Shown here piece after piece: positions 9,563 to 16,921 of a stretch of 64,000 nucleotides of DNA. Below the pieces are notes generated by a model. It saw only the letters and a program-made list of their open reading frames with translations. It made no database searches and was not told the DNA's origin. The DNA comes from Acidobacteriota bacterium. GTDB taxonomy: Bacteria; Acidobacteriota; Vicinamibacteria; Vicinamibacterales; UBA8438. The DNA is taken from positions 1 through 64,000 of the forward strand of contig VXME01000095.1 of the NCBI GenBank assembly GCA_009861545.1. Direction: 5' to 3'. The position numbers and the translations under genes are program-made. Numbering within the stretch: the first letter of the stretch is position 1; every line of letters starts with the position of its first letter.

Positions 9563-9819
9563 CGGCCTTCCCCATGTTCACACCGACGGCGGAGCCTACG
9601 GTCTCCCAGTGCGGTGCGTAGCTCCGCGATCGGGTGGTCGTAGCCGAGGTCGCGCCGTGCAGGCTCGACGCAGCACTCCAGGCGCCAGCGCACCCCGTCC
9701 TCGTGCCAGATGAACAAGGAGGATTCCTGGTGGTCGTGGGCCGGGCACCGCGCCGTCCAGCCACCCCTCGACTTCTCGACACGCTCCAGGCGGCCGAGCA
9801 GATCCGTTTGCTCGATCAT
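9559..9819 (-). pseudogene. CHC2 zinc-finger primase-like fragment
   Basis: The 86-residue frame starts like phage and plasmid primase zinc fingers: LLGRLERVEKSRGGWTARCP, then AHDHQESSLFI, which matches the usual GWTARCPAHDDRTPSLS pattern. Only the first zinc ligand group (CPAH) is present; the second CxxGC group is replaced by unrelated sequence (ECCVEPARRDLGYD). I read it as a broken amino-terminal fragment of a mobile-element replication protein. It overlaps the ADOP start by four bases and the preceding broken gene by four. Confidence 0.5.
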
Positions 9820-10139
9820 GAGTTCACGGCCACAGACTCGGCCCGGCGAACCGGCCTGCGTAGAAACCCGCGCACGAACCCTTCACGAGGGCGTCGTAAC
9901 CAGTGTCTCGACGCGCCTCCAGCGCCGACGTCGCCCTCGTCGTCCGAATACACGCGAAACTCTTCGGTACCCCACCGATGACCTGGTAGTCGACGGCGCG
10001 GACCGTCGCCCCGGTCTCGCGATTCACCGTCGTGAATGCCTTGACGATCGCCACCCGGGTGCCGTTGCCGTCGTACAGCGGTGTCGCCGATGCGGGCCTG
10101 CGTCAGGCGCATCGGCGTCGCGGTGGCCTCCGTGCTCAT
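9816..10139 (-). pseudogene. Frameshifted small gene of unknown function
   Basis: The ATG at 10139 opens MSTEATATPMRLTQARIGDT, after which the sense-looking sequence continues in another frame (LYDGNGTRVAIVKAFTTVN, then ETGATVRAVDYQVIGGVPK) and near the end moves back to the first frame (RVYSDDEGDVG). At least two shifts are needed to read it through. This is either real decay or sequencing error. It belongs to the same run of fragments as the CHC2 finger. No family recognised. Confidence 0.4.
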
Positions 10140-10284
10140 GCTGCGGAAAGTACCATGTCGGTGGCAGGAGATGATTCGTCTCCCTGTCTAGCTTTCCGTT
10201 GACGAGGTGTCTGCCGGCCGTGGCGACCGGACCAGCGACAGCGCCGACCACGGCTGCGCCGTCAGGATCCACGCGACCCAATCC

Positions 10285-10908
10285 CTACGGCAAATCCAAC
10301 CGTAGCGCGACGCTCGGTTCCCGGCGCCTGGGGGCAAGCTCGAGCACGTACGTCAGCCCCACGGGCGCGTAGTCGGTGTGCTCGACCGCCACATTGACGT
10401 GCCGGTCGGTCGGCCCGGCGGCCCTGTGCAGATGGCCGTGGACGTTGACGGCTCCGGCCGGTATCTTCAGCAGTGGTACGTGCGTCAGCACCAGCGGCGG
10501 AGTGGTGGCGCACAACGCGGTCCGGCAGACCTTGTGGAAACCAGCTCGACGCAGTGCCGAAACGTCGCGGTCGTGGTTGCCGAGGACGAGGAGCCTCTCG
10601 CCCGGGCATTCGGCCACGTCGAGCACCAGGCGATCATCGCGCCAGGCATCCGGATGGGCGACGTCGCCGAGGCAGATGACGGTGTCCTCGGCGCCGACGC
10701 GACGCCTCCAGCTCCGGAGCAGGTGCCGGTTCATCTCCTCGACGCTCCGGAACGGCCGACCCCAGCCCAGCAGCACCGAGGGGTCCGACAGATGCAGGTC
10801 CGACCAGAGCCAGGTCCGCTCCGGCGCACTGGCCACGATCGGGATGTCGGCGTCGGCCGGCAGGTCCACCAGCAACTCGACGAGGACATCCTCCAGCACG
10901 GGATCCAT
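10285..10908 (-). CDS. Calcineurin-like metallophosphoesterase
   Basis: This 207-residue protein has all the binuclear-metal motifs of the calcineurin-like phosphoesterase fold in order: SDLHLSD (about residue 36), GDVAHPDAW (about 81), LGNHDRD (about 109), LTHVPLLKIP (about 140), and NVHGHLHRA (about 154). Members hydrolyse phosphodiesters or phosphomonoesters; the short size and lack of extra domains resemble YfcE- or phage-type hydrolases. Soluble, no signal peptide. It stands alone, with decayed reading frames on both sides, and may be a cargo gene of the vanished element. Substrate cannot be told. Confidence 0.85.
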   Translation of the reverse strand: MDPVLEDVLVELLVDLPADADIPIVASAPERTWLWSDLHLSDPSVLLGWGRPFRSVEEMNRHLLRSWRRRVGAEDTVICLGDVAHPDAWRDDRLVLDVAECPGERLLVLGNHDRDVSALRRAGFHKVCRTALCATTPPLVLTHVPLLKIPAGAVNVHGHLHRAAGPTDRHVNVAVEHTDYAPVGLTYVLELAPRRREPSVALRLDLP

Positions 10909-11378
10909 GGATCGATTCTCGCCCGCACAGAGCCTCGGAGTCGACCCTTCGAACGTCGAGGCGGCGGTCGCGGACGCGACGGACGCCTCGACACTTCGCC
11001 AGCAGGACCGGTCACTGCCGCTCGGCAGGTTCCGCTGTCGTCGCCTCGATCGCTCCGGGAACTCCGGGAAGATCCTGAATCTGGTTTAGAACGACACGAC
11101 TGCGAGGCAACGATGTCATCGTCACGCTGCGCCGCTCGACCGACGGGGCTGATGAGCCCGCCGACGGTCCGCGGTCTGTGGGGCGGTGACGCGGTCGGGG
11201 CCGCCGTCTGCGAGCGGAGACGGCGCCGCGGCCGATGGACCCGGTCGTCGGACTCGGGGTAGGCCCGATCGCCCGTCGGTTCGCGGAGGTAGATCGTCGG
11301 CCCGGCCGGCTACCGCGACGAGCTGCGGTCGGTCTGCGTCACCCACTCCGCTCGGCGGCGCGACCCGCGCCCGTGCAG
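10909..11378. other. Gene-free stretch between fragments
   Basis: Frames here on both strands are short, arginine/serine-rich shadows typical of very GC-rich non-coding DNA. I see no motif, repeat or RNA in it. It lies between the phosphoesterase start and the end of the repeat-rich fragment gene. Confidence 0.4.
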
Positions 11379-12431
11379 TCAGCGCGTCGGGCGGAACTGG
11401 TTCCGGCCGCTTCGACGCGCGGGTTCGCTGTCGTCGAGAGCGGGGCTCGGCGCTGCGGCAGGCGGCTTCGCTTCGCCGGATGGTAGTCGTTCCGGAACCG
11501 GCGGCGGCGACGCACTCCGGAATGCCTCGTCGCGCGCGGCCGTGAAGATGCTGATGATCCGGGAGCGGTAGCCCTGAATGGCTCGCTCCCGCGCGGCCCG
11601 CCGTGTTGACGCGCGCCACGCCTCCCGCCGGCCTTCCAGCTCCCGCTCGATCAGCGGGGCCAGACGGTCCTCTTCGGCCTCGCGCTGGCGGCGGGCGACA
11701 TCGTCTTGCCGTTTCTCCTTGGGCGTACGGCGGTCGTCGCGCTCCCGCACGACCTCGACGACCTCCTGGAGGAACGAGTCGACCCCGGCGCGTACCGCAG
11801 CCAGCGTCTCCTCCGGGAAGCTGGGCACGCGCTGCCGGGCCATCGCCTGCTCGACGCTGTCCGCCGCCCGCTGCACCCGTTCCCGGTGTTGCCGCAGTCG
11901 CGCGCCGAGCTCGCCGCGGCCGACCACCTCGTCGCAGGCGACCTCGAACACCTCGAGCACGCTCCGCCGGTGCCCGGCGAACACCTCTGCCTCGACGGCC
12001 GACCGCGCGGAGGAACGAGGCCGCGACCGCATCCGCCTGTCGATGGTGTCGTGCAGATAGCCCCGCTCTGCGCGGCGACGCTCGAGGTGGGTGTAGCGTC
12101 TCTCGACCTCGCGGCGCTTGTAGCGCTCGCCCACCTCCACGACCACCTCCGTGACGAACGGAAGCGATGTGCCGTCGGCAGCCACCGCCAGCGTCTGGTC
12201 GGACACCGCGGGAACCCCCGGGCCGGGTCCAGGCGGCGACGTCGTCGGCAGCGCCGCCTCGGCCGCTTGCCGCACCTGCGCCCGATGCGCGGCGAGGCGT
12301 TCGCCTAGCTCTCCGCCGAGCACCTTGTCGCAGGCCACCTGGAAGTACTCCCGCAGCTTCGACAGGTACTTCTCGAGCACGGCTGCCAGGACCACCAACC
12401 ACTCCGGGCGGTCCGCCGAGCACCGTTCCAT
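11379..12431 (-). CDS. Hypothetical Arg/Glu-rich repeat protein (3' piece of a decayed gene)
   Basis: From the ATG at 12431 a 350-residue frame reads coherently, with coiled-coil-like, charged sequence and two internal repeats: YFQVACDKVLGGELGERLAA is echoed by VFEVACDEVVGRGELGARL, each followed by a VVxEVxERxxRR block (EVVVEVGERYKRR; EVVEVVRERDDRR). A third echo (TVVEVGERYRRRAG) lies upstream in a different frame, so this is the 3' part of a longer gene now broken by frameshifts. The tail is proline/serine-rich. I do not recognise the family. Because neighbours include a primase-type finger fragment, a mobile-element origin is likely. Confidence 0.45.
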   Translation of the reverse strand: MERCSADRPEWLVVLAAVLEKYLSKLREYFQVACDKVLGGELGERLAAHRAQVRQAAEAALPTTSPPGPGPGVPAVSDQTLAVAADGTSLPFVTEVVVEVGERYKRREVERRYTHLERRRAERGYLHDTIDRRMRSRPRSSARSAVEAEVFAGHRRSVLEVFEVACDEVVGRGELGARLRQHRERVQRAADSVEQAMARQRVPSFPEETLAAVRAGVDSFLQEVVEVVRERDDRRTPKEKRQDDVARRQREAEEDRLAPLIERELEGRREAWRASTRRAARERAIQGYRSRIISIFTAARDEAFRSASPPPVPERLPSGEAKPPAAAPSPALDDSEPARRSGRNQFRPTR

Positions 12432-14035
12432 CGCCCGCGTCCTCGAGGAGCGCCTGCTGCGCGTCGCGCCGAGCACCGCCGTCGTACCGGTCGCCGCGGG
12501 GTACGTCGTGACCCGCCCGGCGCCGGTAGCGCTCGCCCACCTCCACGACCGTCGCTCGGTGGAACGCGTCGTCGTCCGCCCGGAGCAGCTCGCCGAGCAA
12601 GTCGTCGGCGAGCGCGGGAACGCGGTAGCCGGGCCGGGCGTCGGGATACGGCCGCGTCGCCGGCACGAGCTTCTCCACCTCGTCGGCCGCCTGCCAGACC
12701 CTCTCGGCGAGTCGAGACTCCACCTCCGCCACGACCGCGTCGAGCACAGCCGATCCGATCTCCACCCCGGCCGCCAGCCCGGGGCCCGCGACTCGCACGC
12801 GGCCGCGTACAGCGCGCCGCCGTCGGGGTGCTCACTGCTGCCGCCGCCGCGGTACCGCAGACGGTGTGCTTCCGGCGCGCGAACGACTCGGTCGCGGTCA
12901 ACGCCGTGTCGACCTGCTCCAGCGTGCTCCGGTCCGACACGGCGCGCCGAACTCGCTGCGGTAGTAGGACCGTTGCTCGGGGTCCTAAAGCACGGCCTCA
13001 CGACGCGGCAACCGGCTGTCCGCTTCCGTCTCGTCGAGGACCTGCTCGACGGAAGACATCGACGGCCCGCCCGTCCCGCGCTCGTCGGCGAGGTCCGTCA
13101 GCCGCGCGTCGTACAGCTCCCGCCCGGCGGGCGTCAACGCCGCATGCCGCTTCTCGGCCCTGCGCTTCCGCTCCGCCTGCTCCGCGCGCCGCGGCTCCTC
13201 GGCCGCCTGATGCTCGCGAAGGCGGGCCGCGGCGGCATCTACGACCTGCTCCTCGGCCGCCTGCGTCTGGACGGCGCCAGCGCGGCGCCGCGCGTCCTCC
13301 AGGAACGAGGCGCCCTGCTCGGTGGAGCGGAGTTCCTTCCGGCGGTGATCGAGGTCGTGGCGGACCCACCCTCCGACGGCCGCGACGACCCGTTCCCGCT
13401 CGTCGACGTCGGCGGCCGATCGGCCCCCTGGAGGACGCGCTCCGTCGCCTCGCCCAGCCAGACCGGCCCGTGCTTCGTCGCGCGGATGTCCCTCTCTCGA
13501 CCCGCGACCCGGCCGCGCCGCCGTGCCTCTTCCCGTCGCCGTTCCTCGTCCTCGCGCTCCGCCTCCTGCGCTCGCTCGAGCGCGGCGACGAGCTCGGCCA
13601 CGGCCGGGTGTTCCCCGCATTCCTCCACTGCCGTCCCGAGTACCGCGCGGCCCGCGTGCGAAAGACCGCGAGTGCGCTCCGCGAACGACTCCGCGTCCGC
13701 CAGCACGGCGTCGACCTGCTCCAGGGTGAACCGCTCTCCGAACGCACCGGCCGCCGCCACGTAGTAGAGGCGGCTCCACCGGGCGCCGTGGACCGCGCCC
13801 GCCCGCGCCAGCTGCCCGGCATCCGACTCCGCCGCCGTCAGCGCCGCGTCGACCTGCTCCTCCAGCGGCTCTGCCCGGCCGGGACGACCGCCGCCAGGTG
13901 CGCGATCGCGATCTCGCGCCCCCCGGGCCGACGCTGCAGGTCCCGCAGACGAGCTTCCCGCTCCTCCTTCCGCCGCCGCGCCGCGGTGGCCTCCTCCAGC
14001 GCGGCCAACGGGTCCTTCGACTGCGACCGCGCGGC
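12432..14035 (-). pseudogene. Decayed upstream part of the repeat-rich gene
   Basis: Sensible sequence is scattered over several frames of the minus strand. Recognisable pieces are AVLDAVVAEVESRLAERVWQ (near 12740), RRKELRSTEQGASFLEDARR (near 13330), ALTPAGRELYDARLTDLADE (near 13110), and VAELVAALERAQEAEREDE (near 13590). A motif L-E-x-Q-V-D-x-x-L-x-x-x-E-S occurs three times (DNA about 13826-13868, 13689-13731 and 12889-12931). The upstream end fuses into the truncated ADOP gene near 14036. At least three frameshifts are required to join the pieces. Function unknown. Confidence 0.45.
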
Positions 14036-14579
14036 CGCGGACGCGCATCGGTTGTCCGACGACGTCAGGGTCGCCGGCGAATGCGCTCTGCCAGTAGCTA
14101 TAGTCAAGCATCACGACCGGATGCCCGCCGCGCGCGACGTCGTCGCTCGGCAGCAGGGTGCGCCCGACCGCCGCCTCGATGCCCAGCATCGGGAAGTAGC
14201 TGCCGGTGACCGCCTCGGCAGGCGCCAGCCCGACGCCTCCGCCCTCTTCGCGGTCGATCGTCAACGGCACGAAATGGGAGGCCGCGATGTCGCTGAACAC
14301 CTCGGCGGCGCCGTCGCGGACATCCTCGAAATCGGGGTAGGACAACGCGCCGAACCCGAACGATGCCTGGTGCAGGTAGAGGTTGACTACCTCTTCCGGC
14401 CTCTCGATCGGCGAATCGCGGAGGATCACGGCGTTGACGAGGCTGAAGATGGCGGTGTTGGCCCCGATGCCGAGCGTCAGCGAGACGATGGCAACCGCCG
14501 TGAACGCCGGGCGCTTGGCCAGGGACCGCTTGCCGTCGCGGATTTCGCGAGCGACGCCGAGCTGGTGCTCCAGCACCAT
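14036..14579 (-). pseudogene. Truncated ADOP-type permease (N-terminal piece)
   Basis: The ATG at 14579 starts a classic ADOP amino terminus: KRPAFTAVAIVSLTLGIGAN, TAIFSLVNAVILRD, then the periplasmic domain with DYSYWQSAFAGDPDVVG. Homology stops after about 175-180 residues at GQPMRVRG, where an intact protein would continue for 600 more. From there the frame runs into the decayed repeat protein. The breakpoint near 14036 marks an insertion or deletion. The intact ADOP at 7094-9562 is divergent in sequence, so this is not a simple duplication. Confidence 0.7.
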
Positions 14580-14603
14580 CCGCGTTCCTCTCCCCGCCGG
14601 GAC

Positions 14604-15026
14604 TTAAACGAGGGGACTCGGACGCGGTAACCAGCGCGACGCGTCGGCTAGCTCCTGAGCGTGTCGCGTCTGTTCCTCCCGATCCGCGGCGGCGGATTCC
14701 GGTAGCACGATGTCGCCATGGTACGGATTCTTGTTGGGTATGGGCGTGGCCATCACGTTGCGGTCGTTGCGACGTGCCGTTCCGGCATCCACGGTCGCCC
14801 AACCGTGGAACGCACGACCTCGATCGGCGGCGTTCGCTTCAGCCAAGGCAAGAGCGTCGGGCGCCGGTGCGATGCTCAGTCTGTCGACGGAAATGCGGGT
14901 CTTGCCCTCCTGGATCAGGAATACGTGGTGGGGAACGGTTGATCGAAGAGCGCGGTTGGCGTGTCTGTGCGAGAAGACATGCCGCCCCAGTTCTTCATCA
15001 GAACCGATCTCCGGAGGAACGCTCAC
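14604..15026 (-). CDS. Hypothetical protein, third gene of a coupled operon
   Basis: The 140-residue product has no signal peptide or membrane segment. Its carboxyl end (NPYHGDIVLP, then DREEQTRHAQELADASRW) reads like the end of a small soluble family I have seen as hypothetical, but I cannot name it. The start overlaps the upstream stop by four bases, implying translational coupling. It ends 25 bases before the truncated ADOP gene. Function unknown. Confidence 0.6.
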   Translation of the reverse strand: MSVPPEIGSDEELGRHVFSHRHANRALRSTVPHHVFLIQEGKTRISVDRLSIAPAPDALALAEANAADRGRAFHGWATVDAGTARRNDRNVMATPIPNKNPYHGDIVLPESAAADREEQTRHAQELADASRWLPRPSPLV

Positions 15027-15706
15027 CAGGTCTGGTCCGGTTCGTCCAGGTCACTGACTGCTTCCCGTACGAAGCCGTCAGGCAGCATGGTTGCGGTGTC
15101 GTACCGGGCGCGGCGATGCTGGCCGTTCAGGTTGACCGAGCACAGGACGCCGCCTTGTGAGTCGCATAGCACGAGCACCGACCGCCCGTGCCCGCCCGGC
15201 ACAACGAGGGCGACCTCGCCGTCTGGCGTCGGATAAGCCTCCAGACGGGAAGGGCGAAGCCTGTAGAGATCCTGTAGCAGGCGTCTGGCGTTCGTCAGTG
15301 CCAATTGGGACGGTTGCGGAAAGCCTTCCTCCGCTGCTTCCTCGGCTGTATCGTCGAGATCGCGCAGAGAGGCGCGCAGGTCGGCTGTCGGCGACGACTC
15401 GGCCGACGTGACCACTGGCCGGGCTTCTCCCGGCCACCGAACAAGGGAGAAGAACGCGGGCTGCAGCAGTCGACGCATGTCCACGCTCGAGACATGGTGG
15501 AGCGTCTCGACGTCTCGGGAAACCCGCCCACTGAGTCTTCGCCAAAAGTCAACCGCCCCTGGACTCGTGGACCGGCGCGGGTCCTGCGGGCTGTCGACGA
15601 CGAACAGCTCGGCGAGAGGCGGCGGAACGTCCTCTCCGTGGGGCATCGAGGTGATACGTCCTGGCGCCGTATCCGTTGAGCTCGGTGTGGTCTGCAGCGA
15701 AATCAT
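15023..15706 (-). CDS. Hypothetical protein, second gene of a coupled operon
   Basis: The 227-residue product is soluble and acidic in the middle. Its last third (VALVVPGGHGRSVLVLCD, then GGVLCSVNLNGQHRRARY) looks like a beta-rich domain, preceded by an alpha-helical stretch with NARRLLQDLYRLRPSRLEAY. No catalytic motif is recognisable. It overlaps both neighbours by four bases, so the three genes are one translational unit. Unknown function. Confidence 0.65.
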   Translation of the reverse strand: MISLQTTPSSTDTAPGRITSMPHGEDVPPPLAELFVVDSPQDPRRSTSPGAVDFWRRLSGRVSRDVETLHHVSSVDMRRLLQPAFFSLVRWPGEARPVVTSAESSPTADLRASLRDLDDTAEEAAEEGFPQPSQLALTNARRLLQDLYRLRPSRLEAYPTPDGEVALVVPGGHGRSVLVLCDSQGGVLCSVNLNGQHRRARYDTATMLPDGFVREAVSDLDEPDQTW

Positions 15707-16470
15707 GTCAGGTCGCGCGTCGCGTACGATGTGAACTTGTCCGCTAGCGTGCGGCAGTCTAGCACGTCGCTCTCCCAGTTGCTGACGATGGAGATCAGCG
15801 CTTCAATGCGTTTCTGCGAGCTGGTCTGCTCCAGATCGCGGTGGACGTTGCCCTGAAACAGAAGTCCCGGCAAGGGCTGGCCGTTGGGACGACGTCTCGT
15901 CGCGCCGAGTACGTCCACGATTATCTTGCGTGAACCGAAAGGGTAGATCGCCTTGAGCTGAATCTCCGGCTCGCTGTCCTTGTACGACAGCCACGAACCC
16001 TGATCACCCAGCGCGTTCGCCACCTTGGCCGGGTTGGCGGCCGACAGGCAGACGTGAAGTTTCGGATTGATGCCCACCGCCCGGTACGGAACGTGCGGCA
16101 CGGCTCGGGCGTAGCCCTCCGCCATTCTCGGGCAGACGATGCCGCTCAAGGACGTTCCGGACGCTGACTGCACGAACATGACCCGCTCGGGGTCGGCGCG
16201 CACGATCAGGCCGTCCTCGTAGACAAGTTGCGCGAAGACGGGGGTGGTCACGGGGTCTTCTCGAAGCTGCCGGCGCTCGTCGACGATGTCGTTGTCGGTC
16301 AGGAAATCGGGATTGACGATCGACGGGTTGTTTGATGTGGCGACCAGGACGACCGACAACTCGACGAGATCGGCCGATCGCGTGTCGCCGCCCGCCACGT
16401 GTGCCTTCTCCGCCATCTGACCGTTCGCGCCTGGGTCCGCTGGGAGCGGCACTTTCACAACATTCTCCAT
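15703..16470 (-). CDS. Hypothetical protein, first gene of a coupled operon
   Basis: The 255-residue product starts best at the ATG at 16470 (MENVVKVPLPADPG); the frame extends upstream to 16671 but the extra residues are low-complexity and overlap no signal. The fold looks mixed alpha/beta (LVELSVVLVATSNNPSIVNP, QLKAIYPFGSRKIIVDVLGA). Layout and length vaguely recall TIGR04255-like proteins, but no diagnostic motif supports that. It leads a three-gene unit with four-base overlaps. GC is slightly below that of neighbouring genes. Confidence 0.65.
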   Translation of the reverse strand: MENVVKVPLPADPGANGQMAEKAHVAGGDTRSADLVELSVVLVATSNNPSIVNPDFLTDNDIVDERRQLREDPVTTPVFAQLVYEDGLIVRADPERVMFVQSASGTSLSGIVCPRMAEGYARAVPHVPYRAVGINPKLHVCLSAANPAKVANALGDQGSWLSYKDSEPEIQLKAIYPFGSRKIIVDVLGATRRRPNGQPLPGLLFQGNVHRDLEQTSSQKRIEALISIVSNWESDVLDCRTLADKFTSYATRDLT

Positions 16471-16769
16471 TGTACCAGCCGACCGCGTCGCAGCCGTCAA
16501 GACGCTGCCAGGGAGCGTGTCGCGCCAGCACCGTTGAAGCAACGCCCACGTTGCCGAGCCAGGGGGGCCGTCGTGGACGAGAGTCTTGTGGACGCGCTCG
16601 CGCTCGGAGGTTGGTGTGGATTCCCGCCTCTTCCAGCGCGTTCCGGTAGATTCCGGTGTCTTCCTTTGCACCGGGTCAAGGCCCTGCGAGCCCGCCGCCG
16701 TCGAGTGCCGAAAACCGCCGCTATTCAGGCGATGTTTCGGAATTCAGGGGAACGGCGAAGAAGAGAGGA
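16471..16769. other. Intergenic, no gene seen
   Basis: This 299-base stretch lies between the start of the unknown three-gene operon and the 3' end of tRNA-Arg. The frames that cross it are antisense or upstream shadows. It should contain the operon promoter, but I find no clear -10/-35 pair. Confidence 0.4.
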
Positions 16770-16846
16770 TGGCGCGCCCTGCAGGATTCGAACCTGCGGC
16801 CTCCTGGTTCGTAGCCAGACGCTCTATCCAGCTGAGCTAAGGGCGC
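16770..16846 (-). tRNA. tRNA-Arg (anticodon ACG)
   Basis: The reverse strand folds into a complete cloverleaf: acceptor GCGCCCT pairing with AGGGCGC, D arm with AGCTCAGCTGGATAGAGC, anticodon loop CTACGAA between stems CTGG and CCAG, variable loop, and T arm GCAGG-TTCGAAT-CCTGC. The 3' CCA is encoded (16770-16772). Anticodon ACG reads CGU arginine codons and, after A34 deamination by TadA, CGC and CGA. Antisense of this gene makes spurious frames beginning ARPAGFEPAAS, which should be ignored. Confidence 0.95.
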
Positions 16847-16869
16847 GTTCGTCGGTGGCCGAAACGCCC

Positions 16870-16875
16870 ATTATA
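16870..16875 (-). promoter_or_regulatory. -10 box TATAAT upstream of tRNA-Arg
   Basis: On the minus strand GGGTATATAATGGGCG contains a perfect TATAAT, 24 bases ahead of the mature tRNA 5' end, a fitting distance for a short precursor leader. No good TTGACA is visible at the -35 position. Confidence 0.55.
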
Positions 16876-16921
16876 TACCCGACCGCGCGGCCGGATCGGC
16901 GCCGGCCGGTGCGCGCTCGCA

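Noticed and set aside
9559-9819. A functional small DNA-binding zinc-finger gene
   Set aside because: Half of the zinc ligands are missing and the tail is unrelated; it looks like a fragment.
16586-16840. Small reading frame beginning ARPAGFEPAAS
   Set aside because: It is the antisense of tRNA-Arg; this is a well-known false protein.
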